In this document: piece after piece, positions 9,914 to 17,238 of the stretch
Position numbering within the stretch: position 1 is the first letter of the stretch
How the letters are laid out: each line of letters begins with the position of its first letter
DNA from: Acidobacteriota bacterium
GTDB lineage: Bacteria; Acidobacteriota; Vicinamibacteria; Vicinamibacterales; UBA2999
DNA length: 64,000 bases
Direction of reading: 5' to 3'
NCBI GenBank assembly: GCA_030650395.1
Contig: JAUSDY010000060.1
Coordinates: 1 to 64,000 of the forward strand
Notes under the pieces: model-generated
Told to the model about the DNA's origin: nothing
Database searches by the model: none
What the model saw: only the letters and a program-made list of their open reading frames with translations
Position numbers and translations under genes: made by a program

Positions 9914-10519
9914 CCACGCCCGGCGTCCACCTGGCCGGCGAGGGTCAGCGGCGGATCCTGCTTCGCGTTGGCGAACACGAACTCGCTGTAGCGCGCGCCA
10001 CCTCGCCCTGGCGCGGTGCCGGAGCGGGGAATCCCGATCAGCGTGAAGTTGTACTTCACCTGGAAAATGCCGGCGCGCGCGCAGTTGCGGATCATCTGGC
10101 AGATGTCGTCGATGTTGCGGTCGCGCTCCGGACTCGGGCCCAGGAAGATCGCCGGCAGTTCGGCCCTCGAGATCTCCGCCGAGCTCATGGGCAGCGGCAC
10201 CATGTCGAGCGAGATGCCGTGGGCGGCGACAACGCTCGCGCAGCTTCGACAGCCCATCCACGGACCACGCCTCGTCCATGGTCCGGGACGGCAGGCCGCT
10301 GCAGATGTTGTTGACGCCGAATGCCGCGCAGGCCCGCAGGATGGCATCGGTATGGCCATGCTGCGGGCCGACTTTCATCTTCACCCGCGGCGAGGTCGTC
10401 GGCGCCACGATGCCGGACTTCGCGGGCGACTGCGCTTGCTGTGCAGAGACCACCGCCTCGGCGAGGGCCGGGATCGACATGCCGGCGCCGGCGAGCCTGA
10501 CGAATTCCCGTCGATTCAT
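9914..10519 (-). pseudogene. Tat-exported mannonate-dehydratase-like TIM barrel, frameshifted and truncated
   Basis: The ATG at 10519 starts MNRREFVRLAGAGMSIPALA, a twin-arginine-like signal. The mature part (VGPQHGHTDAILRACAAFGV, NICSGLPS) resembles UxuA-related sugar dehydratases or isomerases. At about 10230-10240 the sequence shifts from one frame to another, where it continues as GISLDMVPLPMSS, RNIDDICQMIRNCARAGI and VKYNFTLIGI. The reading then stops matching at about 9915-9930, where DUF4917 sequence begins. So one frameshift and a deletion junction are present, and the C-terminal half of the barrel is gone. The exact family is my best guess from the xylose-isomerase-like TIM-barrel pattern. 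Confidence 0.65.
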
Positions 10520-10585
10520 GTGAGACCTCCTCGCGCGCAAGCCGTCAGCCGCGTTGACCCGCGGGAGTATAGCCGCAAAACGCGC

Positions 10586-10591
10586 TACCCT
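10586..10591 (+). promoter_or_regulatory. -10 box of a leaderless transcript
   Basis: TACCCT ends 7 nt before ATG 10599, with no Shine-Dalgarno sequence between. This spacing would put the RNA start at or next to the ATG. Confidence 0.4.
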
Positions 10592-10598
10592 ATTCCTG

Positions 10599-11603
10599 AT
10601 GTCGGTCATCGGTAACAGGTGCGTCTTCGCTGTGACGGTCGCCACGCTCGTGGCCACGGCTCTGGTGTCGGGCCGGACCAACACCCAGTCAACGGATCCG
10701 GCAGCCGCGGCGATCGGACGCGGCGTCGCGTTTTTGCGCGTCGAGGTGCCGCGCTGGAAGAAAGAACATCCGTGTTATTCCTGCCACAACAACGGCGATG
10801 CGACCCGCGCGTTGATTGTCGCCGGCGCGCGGGGCCACGACATCGGCGATGCGCTCGACGACACGATCAACTTTTTGAAGAACCCGTCGAAGTGGGATCA
10901 GAACAAGGCGCCCGGCGGGCTCGACGACAAGACGCTCGCGCGCATCCAGTTTGCCGGTGCGCTCGCCATCGCCGAACGACATGGCCGCGCGAGCAGCACG
11001 GATTTGCAGGCGGCGGCGAAGTTGCTCGTCGCGGATCAAAAGGCCGACGGCTCCTGGACGCTCGATTCGTCGCAGAGCCTCGGCTCGCCGGCGACCTACG
11101 GCACCATCATCGCGACGTGGTCGGCGCGATCGACGCTCATCGCCTCAGGCAAGGAGCCCGACGATTTCTCGGTGGTGCAGGCCGATCGCTGGCTGCGCGG
11201 GCTGACGGTCGAAAACGTGCTCGACGCCGCCGCGGTGATCCTTGGACTGGAGCTGTCGGGCGACGTGATGGCGGAGGACCTGCGTCGAAACGCGCTCAGC
11301 ATCCTGCGCACCGGCCAGGCGCCGGGCGGCGGATGGGGCCCGTTCATGACCGCCGCGCCGCAGGTCTTCGACACCGCGATGGCGGTGCTCGCGCTCAGCA
11401 CGCTCGACGCGGAACCGCGCCTTGCGCGATCGACCTATCGCCCCGAAGAGCTGAAGGAAGCGATCGCCAGGGGCAAGGCCTATCTCGTGGCGCAACAACG
11501 TCCCGATGGCAGCTGGCCCGAGACGACGAGGCCGGCCGGTCAGGAAAGCTACGCGCAGCGCATCTCCACCACGGGCTGGGCGATGCTGGCGTTATTGAAG
11601 TAG
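10599..11603 (+). CDS. Exported alpha/alpha-toroid (terpene-cyclase-like) protein with a CXXCH motif
   Basis: 334 residues from ATG 10599; an earlier ATG at 10554 is less likely because the 10599 start has a -10 box at the right place and begins a signal peptide (VFAVTVATLVATALVSG). The mature part has one CYSCH (59-63), a potential c-type haem site. Repeated helical-hairpin motifs ending in DGSW or GGGWGP (ADQKADGSWTLDSS, QAPGGGWGPF, QQRPDGSWPE) are typical of the squalene cyclase/prenyltransferase toroid. The cyclase DxDD motif is absent, so a cyclase role is unlikely. Similar proteins occur next to cytochromes in planctomycetes and acidobacteria. Function unknown; periplasmic. Confidence 0.75.
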   Translation: MSVIGNRCVFAVTVATLVATALVSGRTNTQSTDPAAAAIGRGVAFLRVEVPRWKKEHPCYSCHNNGDATRALIVAGARGHDIGDALDDTINFLKNPSKWDQNKAPGGLDDKTLARIQFAGALAIAERHGRASSTDLQAAAKLLVADQKADGSWTLDSSQSLGSPATYGTIIATWSARSTLIASGKEPDDFSVVQADRWLRGLTVENVLDAAAVILGLELSGDVMAEDLRRNALSILRTGQAPGGGWGPFMTAAPQVFDTAMAVLALSTLDAEPRLARSTYRPEELKEAIARGKAYLVAQQRPDGSWPETTRPAGQESYAQRISTTGWAMLALLK

Positions 11604-11630
11604 ATGCGGGCCTTTGTCCCCGGCCGTCCC

Positions 11631-11990
11631 CCGAGAGGCAACATCCCGAGCTCGCTCTCGTTCGCCGGACAAACGTCGCTCAGCGCAATAAGCGCTCGAG
11701 CGATGGACGTCTGAACCCGCACGGCGCCTGCGTAGCTTCCGCTCCGTTTGTCTCTCGGCTCACTCGAACGCTCGCTCGGGATGTTGCCTCTCGGCGGACG
11801 GCGCGAAGCGGAGAGAGGCCGTTCCGGCGTGAGCGTTCGAACGAGGCGACGACAAGCATCAAGCGTCAAACCGACTGGAGCCCACGCAGGCGTCTTGCCG
11901 TCTTTGGCGCGTCCATAGCTGGGGCGATTAATGTGGCGAAGGAGGTTTGACCGCCGAGTGAGAGCGAACGCTGGAACGGCCTCTCTCCGC
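11631..11990. repeat. Nested perfect inverted repeats in a 419-nt intergenic stretch
   Basis: 11631-11651 and 11774-11794 are perfect 21-nt inverted copies 122 nt apart. 11808-11825 and 11973-11990 are perfect 18-nt inverted copies 147 nt apart. The 11604-12022 stretch has no convincing gene; it lies between two convergent genes. It could be a decayed small mobile element or a large structured RNA/terminator. Confidence 0.7.
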
Positions 11991-12022
11991 GAAGCCGAGT
12001 CAGACGGGCCCCAACACCGCCT

Positions 12023-13165
12023 CTACTTCACGCTGAACGGAATCAACGTCTTCTCGACCTCGGCGCTTCGATCGGATCGCTCGAACTGATCGACTTCAAA
12101 CGCGCGGCCGATGCGGTTGCCGGCCAGGTCCTCGAGCATCGCGAACGCGACGAGCTGATGCGTGCCTGCCTGCCACGGCGTCTTCGGCATGAACGTCCAC
12201 GACATTTCATTCTTGCCGGCAACGACGTCGCCGGCGAGCGCCGAGCCAGCCGGCGCGGTGACACCGAGCGCGCGCAACAGCAGGCCGTGATCGAGCGGCT
12301 CGCGGAACGTCACGACCAGCGGGTCGACCGTGGCCGCGCGTGGCGCCCGCACGTCCCACGCCTTGTGGTCCAGCGGACGCTCGTCGGCGGGACCGACCCG
12401 AAACGTGCGCCGGAACGCTTCTCTCAGAGGCAACCCGTTGCCGTCGCGCCAGTTCGCATCGACCACGAGCGTGTAGTCCTTGCCCGCCGTCAGCGATCGG
12501 CCCATCGCCGCGATCGGCGCGATGCCGCGCTTCTGCCGGCCCGGATCGAAAAACACCGTGTAGCGCGTGCGGTCGTCGTTCCAGAACTCGGTGTCGAGCG
12601 GCAGGAACGGATCCGTCACCTGATTGCCCGCATCGTCCAGCAGATGAATGTAGTCGAGCCCGCCCTTGAGCCCCATCGGCGCCGAGAAGTGAATGTAGAG
12701 CCGCAGCTGGTTTTCGGGAACGGTGTCGGACGTCGGGTAGACCTGCGCGACCACTGTCGTGGGCGTGCTATCGCGCGCGGGCAGCGCGACCCTGGCGGTG
12801 ACCGACGTGCCGCCATCGGGCATCATGAACGTCGCATCGTAGGGGCGGCCGGCATCGAGCGGAAACATCGGCGTGAAGCGCAGCCGCGAGCCGTCGATCG
12901 TGTGGCTGCCGATCATCGGCGGCTGATCGCCGGCGCCCGCGACACTCACGTGCAGAATCGTTGTCCACTCATCGCGCGAGCGTTCGCGATCGAGCGTCTT
13001 CAGCTGATCCGCCGAGAGCCCGAGCACGTCGACCGTCGCGCGCTCGGCGGCGGTGTTCAGCTCGATGCGGGGCGGTTGCGTTGAGGACGCGCGTGAACAC
13101 GCCGCGCCGGACAACAGAAAGAGAAAGAGCGCGGCAGTGATTGCCGCGCTCTTGATGCTGGGCAT
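12023..13165 (-). CDS. Lipoprotein with Ig-like (Big_5-type) repeats
   Basis: 380 residues with a lipoprotein signal: MPSIKSAAI, a hydrophobic stretch, and the lipobox LSGAAC, so the mature protein is lipid-anchored at Cys23. The rest contains beta-rich repeats with the typical endings of bacterial Ig-like Big_5 domains (RLRFTPMFPLDAGRPYDATF; MSWTFMPKTPWQAGTHQLV; DLAGNRIGRAFEVDQ). Such domains mediate adhesion or act as spacers in surface proteins; no enzyme motif is visible. It lies 13 nt downstream of the next gene (13179-14273) on the same strand and is probably co-transcribed with it, which suggests a shared envelope role of unknown kind. Confidence 0.75.
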   Translation of the reverse strand: MPSIKSAAITAALFLFLLSGAACSRASSTQPPRIELNTAAERATVDVLGLSADQLKTLDRERSRDEWTTILHVSVAGAGDQPPMIGSHTIDGSRLRFTPMFPLDAGRPYDATFMMPDGGTSVTARVALPARDSTPTTVVAQVYPTSDTVPENQLRLYIHFSAPMGLKGGLDYIHLLDDAGNQVTDPFLPLDTEFWNDDRTRYTVFFDPGRQKRGIAPIAAMGRSLTAGKDYTLVVDANWRDGNGLPLREAFRRTFRVGPADERPLDHKAWDVRAPRAATVDPLVVTFREPLDHGLLLRALGVTAPAGSALAGDVVAGKNEMSWTFMPKTPWQAGTHQLVAFAMLEDLAGNRIGRAFEVDQFERSDRSAEVEKTLIPFSVK

Positions 13166-13178
13166 TCCGGCGATCCGG

Positions 13179-14273
13179 TTACGGCAAGGCGACGACGTCG
13201 AGATTGAGCACCCCGGCGTCGGTGCGGGCGAGCACGATCGAGTTGCCGGCGTCGAGCAGGTCGAGCTGCTCCACGCCCTTCATCGCGGTGATCGTCTCGT
13301 ACGACACGCCGGCCTTGTCGGACACGGGCTTCGTGATGCCGTCGGCGGTGGCGAAGCCTTCGGTCGGGATCTTCATCACGCCGCGGCTGTTGTTCGACAT
13401 CAGCAGGAATTCCTTGCCGTCTTTCTTGTAAACGATCATGTCGAGCGGCCGGTTGCGGTTGCCGAGCTCGGCGATCGTCGTGCCCATCACCTTGGCGCCG
13501 GGCTTCAGGCCGCTGACCGGGAACTTCACGAGCGGCGTGCACAGGTAGCCGGCGATCAGGTTGGTCTCACCCTTCACCTTGTACGGCACGAACGTGTAGA
13601 CCGGCGAGCGCGTTTCGAACTGGCCGTGATTGCCGTGGAAGATCTCGACGCTGGTGCCGTTGTCGACGGTGCTGAACGGGTAGCTCACCGAGCGCAGCTT
13701 CGACGAGAACTCTTCGTTCGAGAGGCCCGCCACGTAGAGGCGTCCGTCGACGAAGGCCATGTCGGTGATTGACTGCGTCCGCGCATTCTGCCGCGCCTCG
13801 GGGTTGGCCGCGGGCGCGTTGGGCAGGTCGACCTTGGTGTACTGCACCTGGTCGAACGCCACGACGTCGATCTTGCCGGCGCCGTCAATCCGCAGCAGCG
13901 CCGCCTTGGCGTTGTTGCCCTGGCCGCGCATCACCGACGCAAAGGCGTTGCGCGTCTTGGGATGCACGACGAGGTCGGTCACCGTGATCTCGCGGACATC
14001 GGTGCCAAGCAGCGCCGCGACTTTCTGGTCGAAGGCGGCAATCGCCTTGGTGCCGGCCGCGCCGCCGGTGGCGGCCTTGCCGAGGTCAAGCGCGAAGATC
14101 GCCGCCGACTGCGTATCGCCCGCGAACAGCACGCCGTCCGGGCTGAACGCCATCGGGCCGATTGATTTGAACGTGGGACCGGTGGCCACAGCCGCCCGCT
14201 CCGCCGCCGGCACGCCCGACCAGGACACCAGCACCGTCAGGACCAACGCCGACTTGAGCAACATAGAGCGCAT
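13179..14273 (-). CDS. Exported propeller-like protein of unknown function
   Basis: 364 residues with a Sec signal peptide (MRSMLLKSALVLTVLVSWSG, cut near AAERA). An AAGGAG site lies at good distance upstream of ATG 14273, so this start is well supported. The body contains propeller-like strands: IGPMAFSPDGVLFAGD, ITDMAFVDGRLYVAGL, VYTFVPYKVKGETNLIAGYLCTP. It lacks clear NHL or WD signatures. No catalytic motif is visible. It forms a two-gene unit with the lipoprotein downstream (13-nt gap) and is divergent from the esterase at 14412. I do not recognise a named family. Confidence 0.7.
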   Translation of the reverse strand: MRSMLLKSALVLTVLVSWSGVPAAERAAVATGPTFKSIGPMAFSPDGVLFAGDTQSAAIFALDLGKAATGGAAGTKAIAAFDQKVAALLGTDVREITVTDLVVHPKTRNAFASVMRGQGNNAKAALLRIDGAGKIDVVAFDQVQYTKVDLPNAPAANPEARQNARTQSITDMAFVDGRLYVAGLSNEEFSSKLRSVSYPFSTVDNGTSVEIFHGNHGQFETRSPVYTFVPYKVKGETNLIAGYLCTPLVKFPVSGLKPGAKVMGTTIAELGNRNRPLDMIVYKKDGKEFLLMSNNSRGVMKIPTEGFATADGITKPVSDKAGVSYETITAMKGVEQLDLLDAGNSIVLARTDAGVLNLDVVALP

Positions 14274-14326
14274 GTAACGCCTCCTTGGCGGATGCTATCT
14301 TACCCGAGGCCAACTCACATGAGGAT

Positions 14327-14371
14327 AGGAGATCAGGAGAGAGTTTTTACTCCTGATTTCTTGGTCTCCTG
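14327..14371. repeat. Hairpin of the AGGAGATC repeat family
   Basis: AGGAGATCAGGAG (14327-14339) faces CTCCTGATTTCTTGGTCTCC (from 14350), with a TTTTT loop. It lies between two divergent genes, so it cannot serve as an ordinary terminator here. Confidence 0.6.
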
Positions 14372-14398
14372 TTATTTGGCGTTTCTTCTTGGCCTTTG

Positions 14399-14404
14399 TA
14401 TATC
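14399..14404 (+). promoter_or_regulatory. -10 box of a leaderless transcript
   Basis: TATATC ends 7 nt before ATG 14412, without a Shine-Dalgarno sequence. Confidence 0.4.
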
Positions 14405-14411
14405 CTTCCGC

Positions 14412-16220
14412 ATGCGACAACACCTATCGGCCGGCTTGCCCGCCGTAGCTTCAGCGCAGGTGGGCCTGCTCGCCATCGCGATCGCAGTATTCGCGGCGCT
14501 GGTCACTCAGCCAGAGGCGCAAACAGGCGCGCTGCGCTTCAGCGTGACCGTGCCCACTGCACAGGCGTCTCAATCACTCGATGGACGGCTGCTCGTGATG
14601 ATCGCGAAAGACCCGCGCGCCGGCTTGCCCGCCGGAGCTTCAGCGCAGGCGGGTGAGCCACGGTTCCAGATCAACGACGGCACCACCGGCCAGTTGATCT
14701 TCGGCGTGGACGTCGACGGGTTGAAGCCGGGCGCGGCCGCCACGGTCGACAGCTCCGCGATCGGATTCCCCCTCGAGAGCCTCAACGACATCCCGGCCGG
14801 CACCTATTCGGTGCAGGCGCTGCTGCACAAGTACGAGACGTTCAAGCGCTCCGATGGGCACACCGTCAAGCTGCCGATGGATCGCGGCGAAGGCCAGCAG
14901 TGGGCGCGCGCGCCGGGCAATCTCTACAGCACGCCGCAAACCATCACCATCGATCCGAAGACGTCCGGCACCGTCGCGATCACCCTCGACAACACCATCG
15001 CGCCGCTCCCGACGCCGGCTGATTCGAAGTACGTCAAACACGACAAAATCCTGAGCGAGCGATTGACGAAGTTTTGGGGACGCCCGATGCACCTGGGCGC
15101 GCACGTGCTGCTGCCGGAAGGATGGGACACGCACCCCGACGCGCACTACCCGCTGTTCATCTATCACGGCCACTTCCCCGCCGGCCTCACCAACTGGCGC
15201 GATCAGCCGCCCGACCCGGCACTCAAGCCGGATTTTGCCGCGCGCTTCAACTGGCCCGGTTACAACCGCACGCAACAGGAGTACGGCTGGCAGTTCTTCA
15301 AAGACTGGACCGGCCCCAACTTTCCGCGCGCCATCGTCATCGAGATCCAGCACGCGACGCCGTTTTACGACGACAGCTACGCGGTCAACTCCGCCAACAT
15401 CGGCCCGTACGGCGATGCGATCGTCTACGAGCTGCTGCCGTACCTCGAAAAGAAATACCGCGGCCTCGGCCAGGGGTGGTCGCGATTCATGTATGGCGGC
15501 TCCACCGGCGGATGGGAAGCGATGGGCGCGCAGGTGTTCTATCCGGATGCGTTCAACGGTGCTTACATCGCGTGTCCCGATCCGATCGACTTCCGCGCCT
15601 TCACCACCATCGACATCTACAAGGACAAGAACGCCTACTGGCTGGACGACACGTGGAAGAAGACGCCGCGGCCGGCGCATCGCAATTATCTCGGGCACGT
15701 CGACTCGATGGTGTGGGAGCAGAACCGGCTCGAGGAAGTGCTCGGCACGAAGACGCGGTCCGGACAGCAATGGGACATCTGGGAGGCGGTGTTCTCACCG
15801 GTTGGCCCCGACGGCTACCCCGCGCGGATCTTCGACAAACGCACCGGCGTGATCGACAAGAAGGTCGCCGAGCACTGGCGCGAGAACTTCGACCTGGTGC
15901 ACATCCTGAAACGCGACTGGAACAAGGGGCTGGGCAAGAAGCTCGAAGGCAAGCTCAATATCTACGTCGGCGACATGGACAACTACTACCTGAATAACGC
16001 CGTGTATCTCGCCGAAGAGTTCCTGCAAACGACGAAGGATCCGTATTTCGACGGCGACGTGCAGTACGGCGACCGTGCCGAGCATTGCTGGAACGGCGAT
16101 CACACGCGGCCCAACGCCCTGTCGCGCCTGCGCTATCACCAGATGTACATCCCGAAGGGCGTCGAGCGCATGCTCAAGACGGCGCCGGCGGGGGCCGATC
16201 TCAAAAGCTGGAGATACTAA
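14412..16220 (+). CDS. Exported alpha/beta-hydrolase (esterase-like)
   Basis: 602 residues from ATG 14412; an upstream ATG at 14292 would read through the hairpin and is rejected. A signal/anchor segment follows (GLLAIAIAVFAALVTQPEAQ). Residues of about 40-200 form a beta-rich domain; the hydrolase core follows with LGAHVLLPEGWDTH, YPLFIYHGHFP and the nucleophile motif YGGSTGGWEA (Ser364). This resembles the esterase D/enterochelin-esterase-like group. A late HCWNGDH supplies a plausible His. Two copies of a palindromic element (14431-14464 and 14620-14653) are built into the N-terminal part and are translated as AGLPAVASAQVG and AGLPAGASAQAG. Substrate unknown. Confidence 0.8.
   Translation: MRQHLSAGLPAVASAQVGLLAIAIAVFAALVTQPEAQTGALRFSVTVPTAQASQSLDGRLLVMIAKDPRAGLPAGASAQAGEPRFQINDGTTGQLIFGVDVDGLKPGAAATVDSSAIGFPLESLNDIPAGTYSVQALLHKYETFKRSDGHTVKLPMDRGEGQQWARAPGNLYSTPQTITIDPKTSGTVAITLDNTIAPLPTPADSKYVKHDKILSERLTKFWGRPMHLGAHVLLPEGWDTHPDAHYPLFIYHGHFPAGLTNWRDQPPDPALKPDFAARFNWPGYNRTQQEYGWQFFKDWTGPNFPRAIVIEIQHATPFYDDSYAVNSANIGPYGDAIVYELLPYLEKKYRGLGQGWSRFMYGGSTGGWEAMGAQVFYPDAFNGAYIACPDPIDFRAFTTIDIYKDKNAYWLDDTWKKTPRPAHRNYLGHVDSMVWEQNRLEEVLGTKTRSGQQWDIWEAVFSPVGPDGYPARIFDKRTGVIDKKVAEHWRENFDLVHILKRDWNKGLGKKLEGKLNIYVGDMDNYYLNNAVYLAEEFLQTTKDPYFDGDVQYGDRAEHCWNGDHTRPNALSRLRYHQMYIPKGVERMLKTAPAGADLKSWRY
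14431..14464 (+). repeat. Palindromic element, copy 1 (inside a gene)
   Basis: 34 nt, identical at 32 positions with copy 2 at 14620. The core CCCGCC...GGTGGG can form a stem. It is in frame within the esterase signal region. Confidence 0.75.
14620..14653 (+). repeat. Palindromic element, copy 2 (inside a gene)
   Basis: Same unit as 14431-14464. CCCGCC and GGCGGG pair around AGCTTCAGC, and the flanks GCTTG/TGAGC extend the stem imperfectly. In the same reading frame as copy 1. Confidence 0.75.
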
Positions 16221-16222
16221 AA

Positions 16223-16252
16223 CAGTTAAGAGTTAAGAGTTAACAGTTAAGA
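16223..16252. repeat. Heptamer array AGTTAAG
   Basis: Four near-identical units (CAGTTAAG, AGTTAAG, AGTTAAC, AGTTAAG) fill the 39-nt gap between the esterase and cupin genes. Confidence 0.65.
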
Positions 16253-16259
16253 TCAAGGT

Positions 16260-17045
16260 ATGGTCGCCATCCTACTGCTGACGTTGTTGCAGGCGCCGCA
16301 ACCCGCGCCCGCCCAGCCCGCTCCGGCCGCCACGACTCAGGCGCCCAAGCCGCGGCCGCGGCCCGCAGCATCGGCGTCCAATCTTGCCCTGACGATATTC
16401 GTCACGGATAGCTCGGGCAAGAATCTGGAGGACGTCACCGTCACGCTGATGGGCCCCGTGGATCGCGAGCTGAAGACGCCGGCCGGCACGGGTCTTCGCA
16501 TCACCGGACTCCGATCGGGCACCTATCGCGCGCGATTTGCGCGCGAGGGCTTTTACACCTTCGAGAAAGAGATCGTCGTGCGCGGGCCCGACGAAATCTC
16601 GGTGACGCTCAACGCCGCGCCGCCACCGCCGGCACCGCCACCGCCCCCGCCGGCGCCCACACCGCCACCGGCGCCGACCACAGCCGGCAGGCTGCCGCCG
16701 CCGGGAACGCCGAAGACGATGTCGCTGCCTGACTTCATCGAGAAGAACTTCATCTCGGGACGCGAGGGCCACAAAGAAAACATCGTCGGTTGCAGCGGCG
16801 TCGGCCAGGCCGTGTTATGGCAAGTGCGCGAGCCCTGGGATGGCCGCCAGCACACCTCGGCCGACGGCATGCTCTACATCGTCGGCGGCGAAGGCGGCAT
16901 CAAGATCGATGGACGCGAGATCAGCGTCACGGCCGGCAGCTTCGCTGTCGTGCCGCGCGGCACGCCGGACGGATTTACCCGCCGCGGCCGCAACCCGCTG
17001 ATCGTGCTGGCCGTCCTCGCGGGCGCGCCCTGCGCGGCAGAGTGA
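16260..17045 (+). CDS. Exported cupin protein with an N-terminal carboxypeptidase-regulatory-like domain
   Basis: 261 residues. A short hydrophobic N-terminus (MVAILLLTLLQAPQPAPAQP) suggests export. Residues of about 40-120 form an Ig/CarboxypepD_reg-like domain (LTIFVTDSSGKNLEDVTVTL, GTYRARFAREGFYTFEKEI). A proline-rich linker of about 35 residues follows, then a C-terminal cupin (MLYIVGGEGGIKIDGREISV, AGSFAVVPRGTPDGF). The cupin keeps one His in RQHTSADG but not a full HxH...H set, so metal binding is uncertain. It may sense or bind a small ligand in the periplasm; no substrate can be named. It shares strand and direction with the esterase, 39 nt upstream. Confidence 0.75.
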   Translation: MVAILLLTLLQAPQPAPAQPAPAATTQAPKPRPRPAASASNLALTIFVTDSSGKNLEDVTVTLMGPVDRELKTPAGTGLRITGLRSGTYRARFAREGFYTFEKEIVVRGPDEISVTLNAAPPPPAPPPPPPAPTPPPAPTTAGRLPPPGTPKTMSLPDFIEKNFISGREGHKENIVGCSGVGQAVLWQVREPWDGRQHTSADGMLYIVGGEGGIKIDGREISVTAGSFAVVPRGTPDGFTRRGRNPLIVLAVLAGAPCAAE

Positions 17046-17052
17046 GTCACAA

Positions 17053-17203
17053 AGTTGAAAGTTGAAAGTTGACAGTTGAAAGTTTCAGTTTCAAATTCAG
17101 TTTAGAGTTGGAAGTTGAAAGTTACCGCGTCGCCACTGAAACTTGAAACTCTAGACTGAACTTGCAACTGAAACTTCCAACTGTCAACTTTCAACTTTCA
17201 ACT
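17053..17203. repeat. 151-nt long inverted repeat built from GTTGAAA heptamers
   Basis: 17053-17091 and 17165-17203 are inverted copies matching at 37 of 39 positions. The inner part (17093-17164) also pairs well, leaving a short GC-rich loop near 17125-17135. The array lies between the cupin gene and glnS, both on the plus strand. Confidence 0.85.
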
Positions 17204-17238
17204 GAGCGTGAGTGGGATAATCTGATCGTTTGAAACCC

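Noticed and set aside
11604-12022. Short ORFs in the gap with inverted repeats (for example the end of the 10619-11950 frame)
   Set aside because: They run through the inverted repeats or are shadows of the toroid gene; no start, ribosome site or motif supports them.
12158-13084. 308-residue plus-strand frame opposite the lipoprotein
   Set aside because: Arg-rich shadow ORF without motifs; the minus strand has a lipobox and Ig-like repeats.
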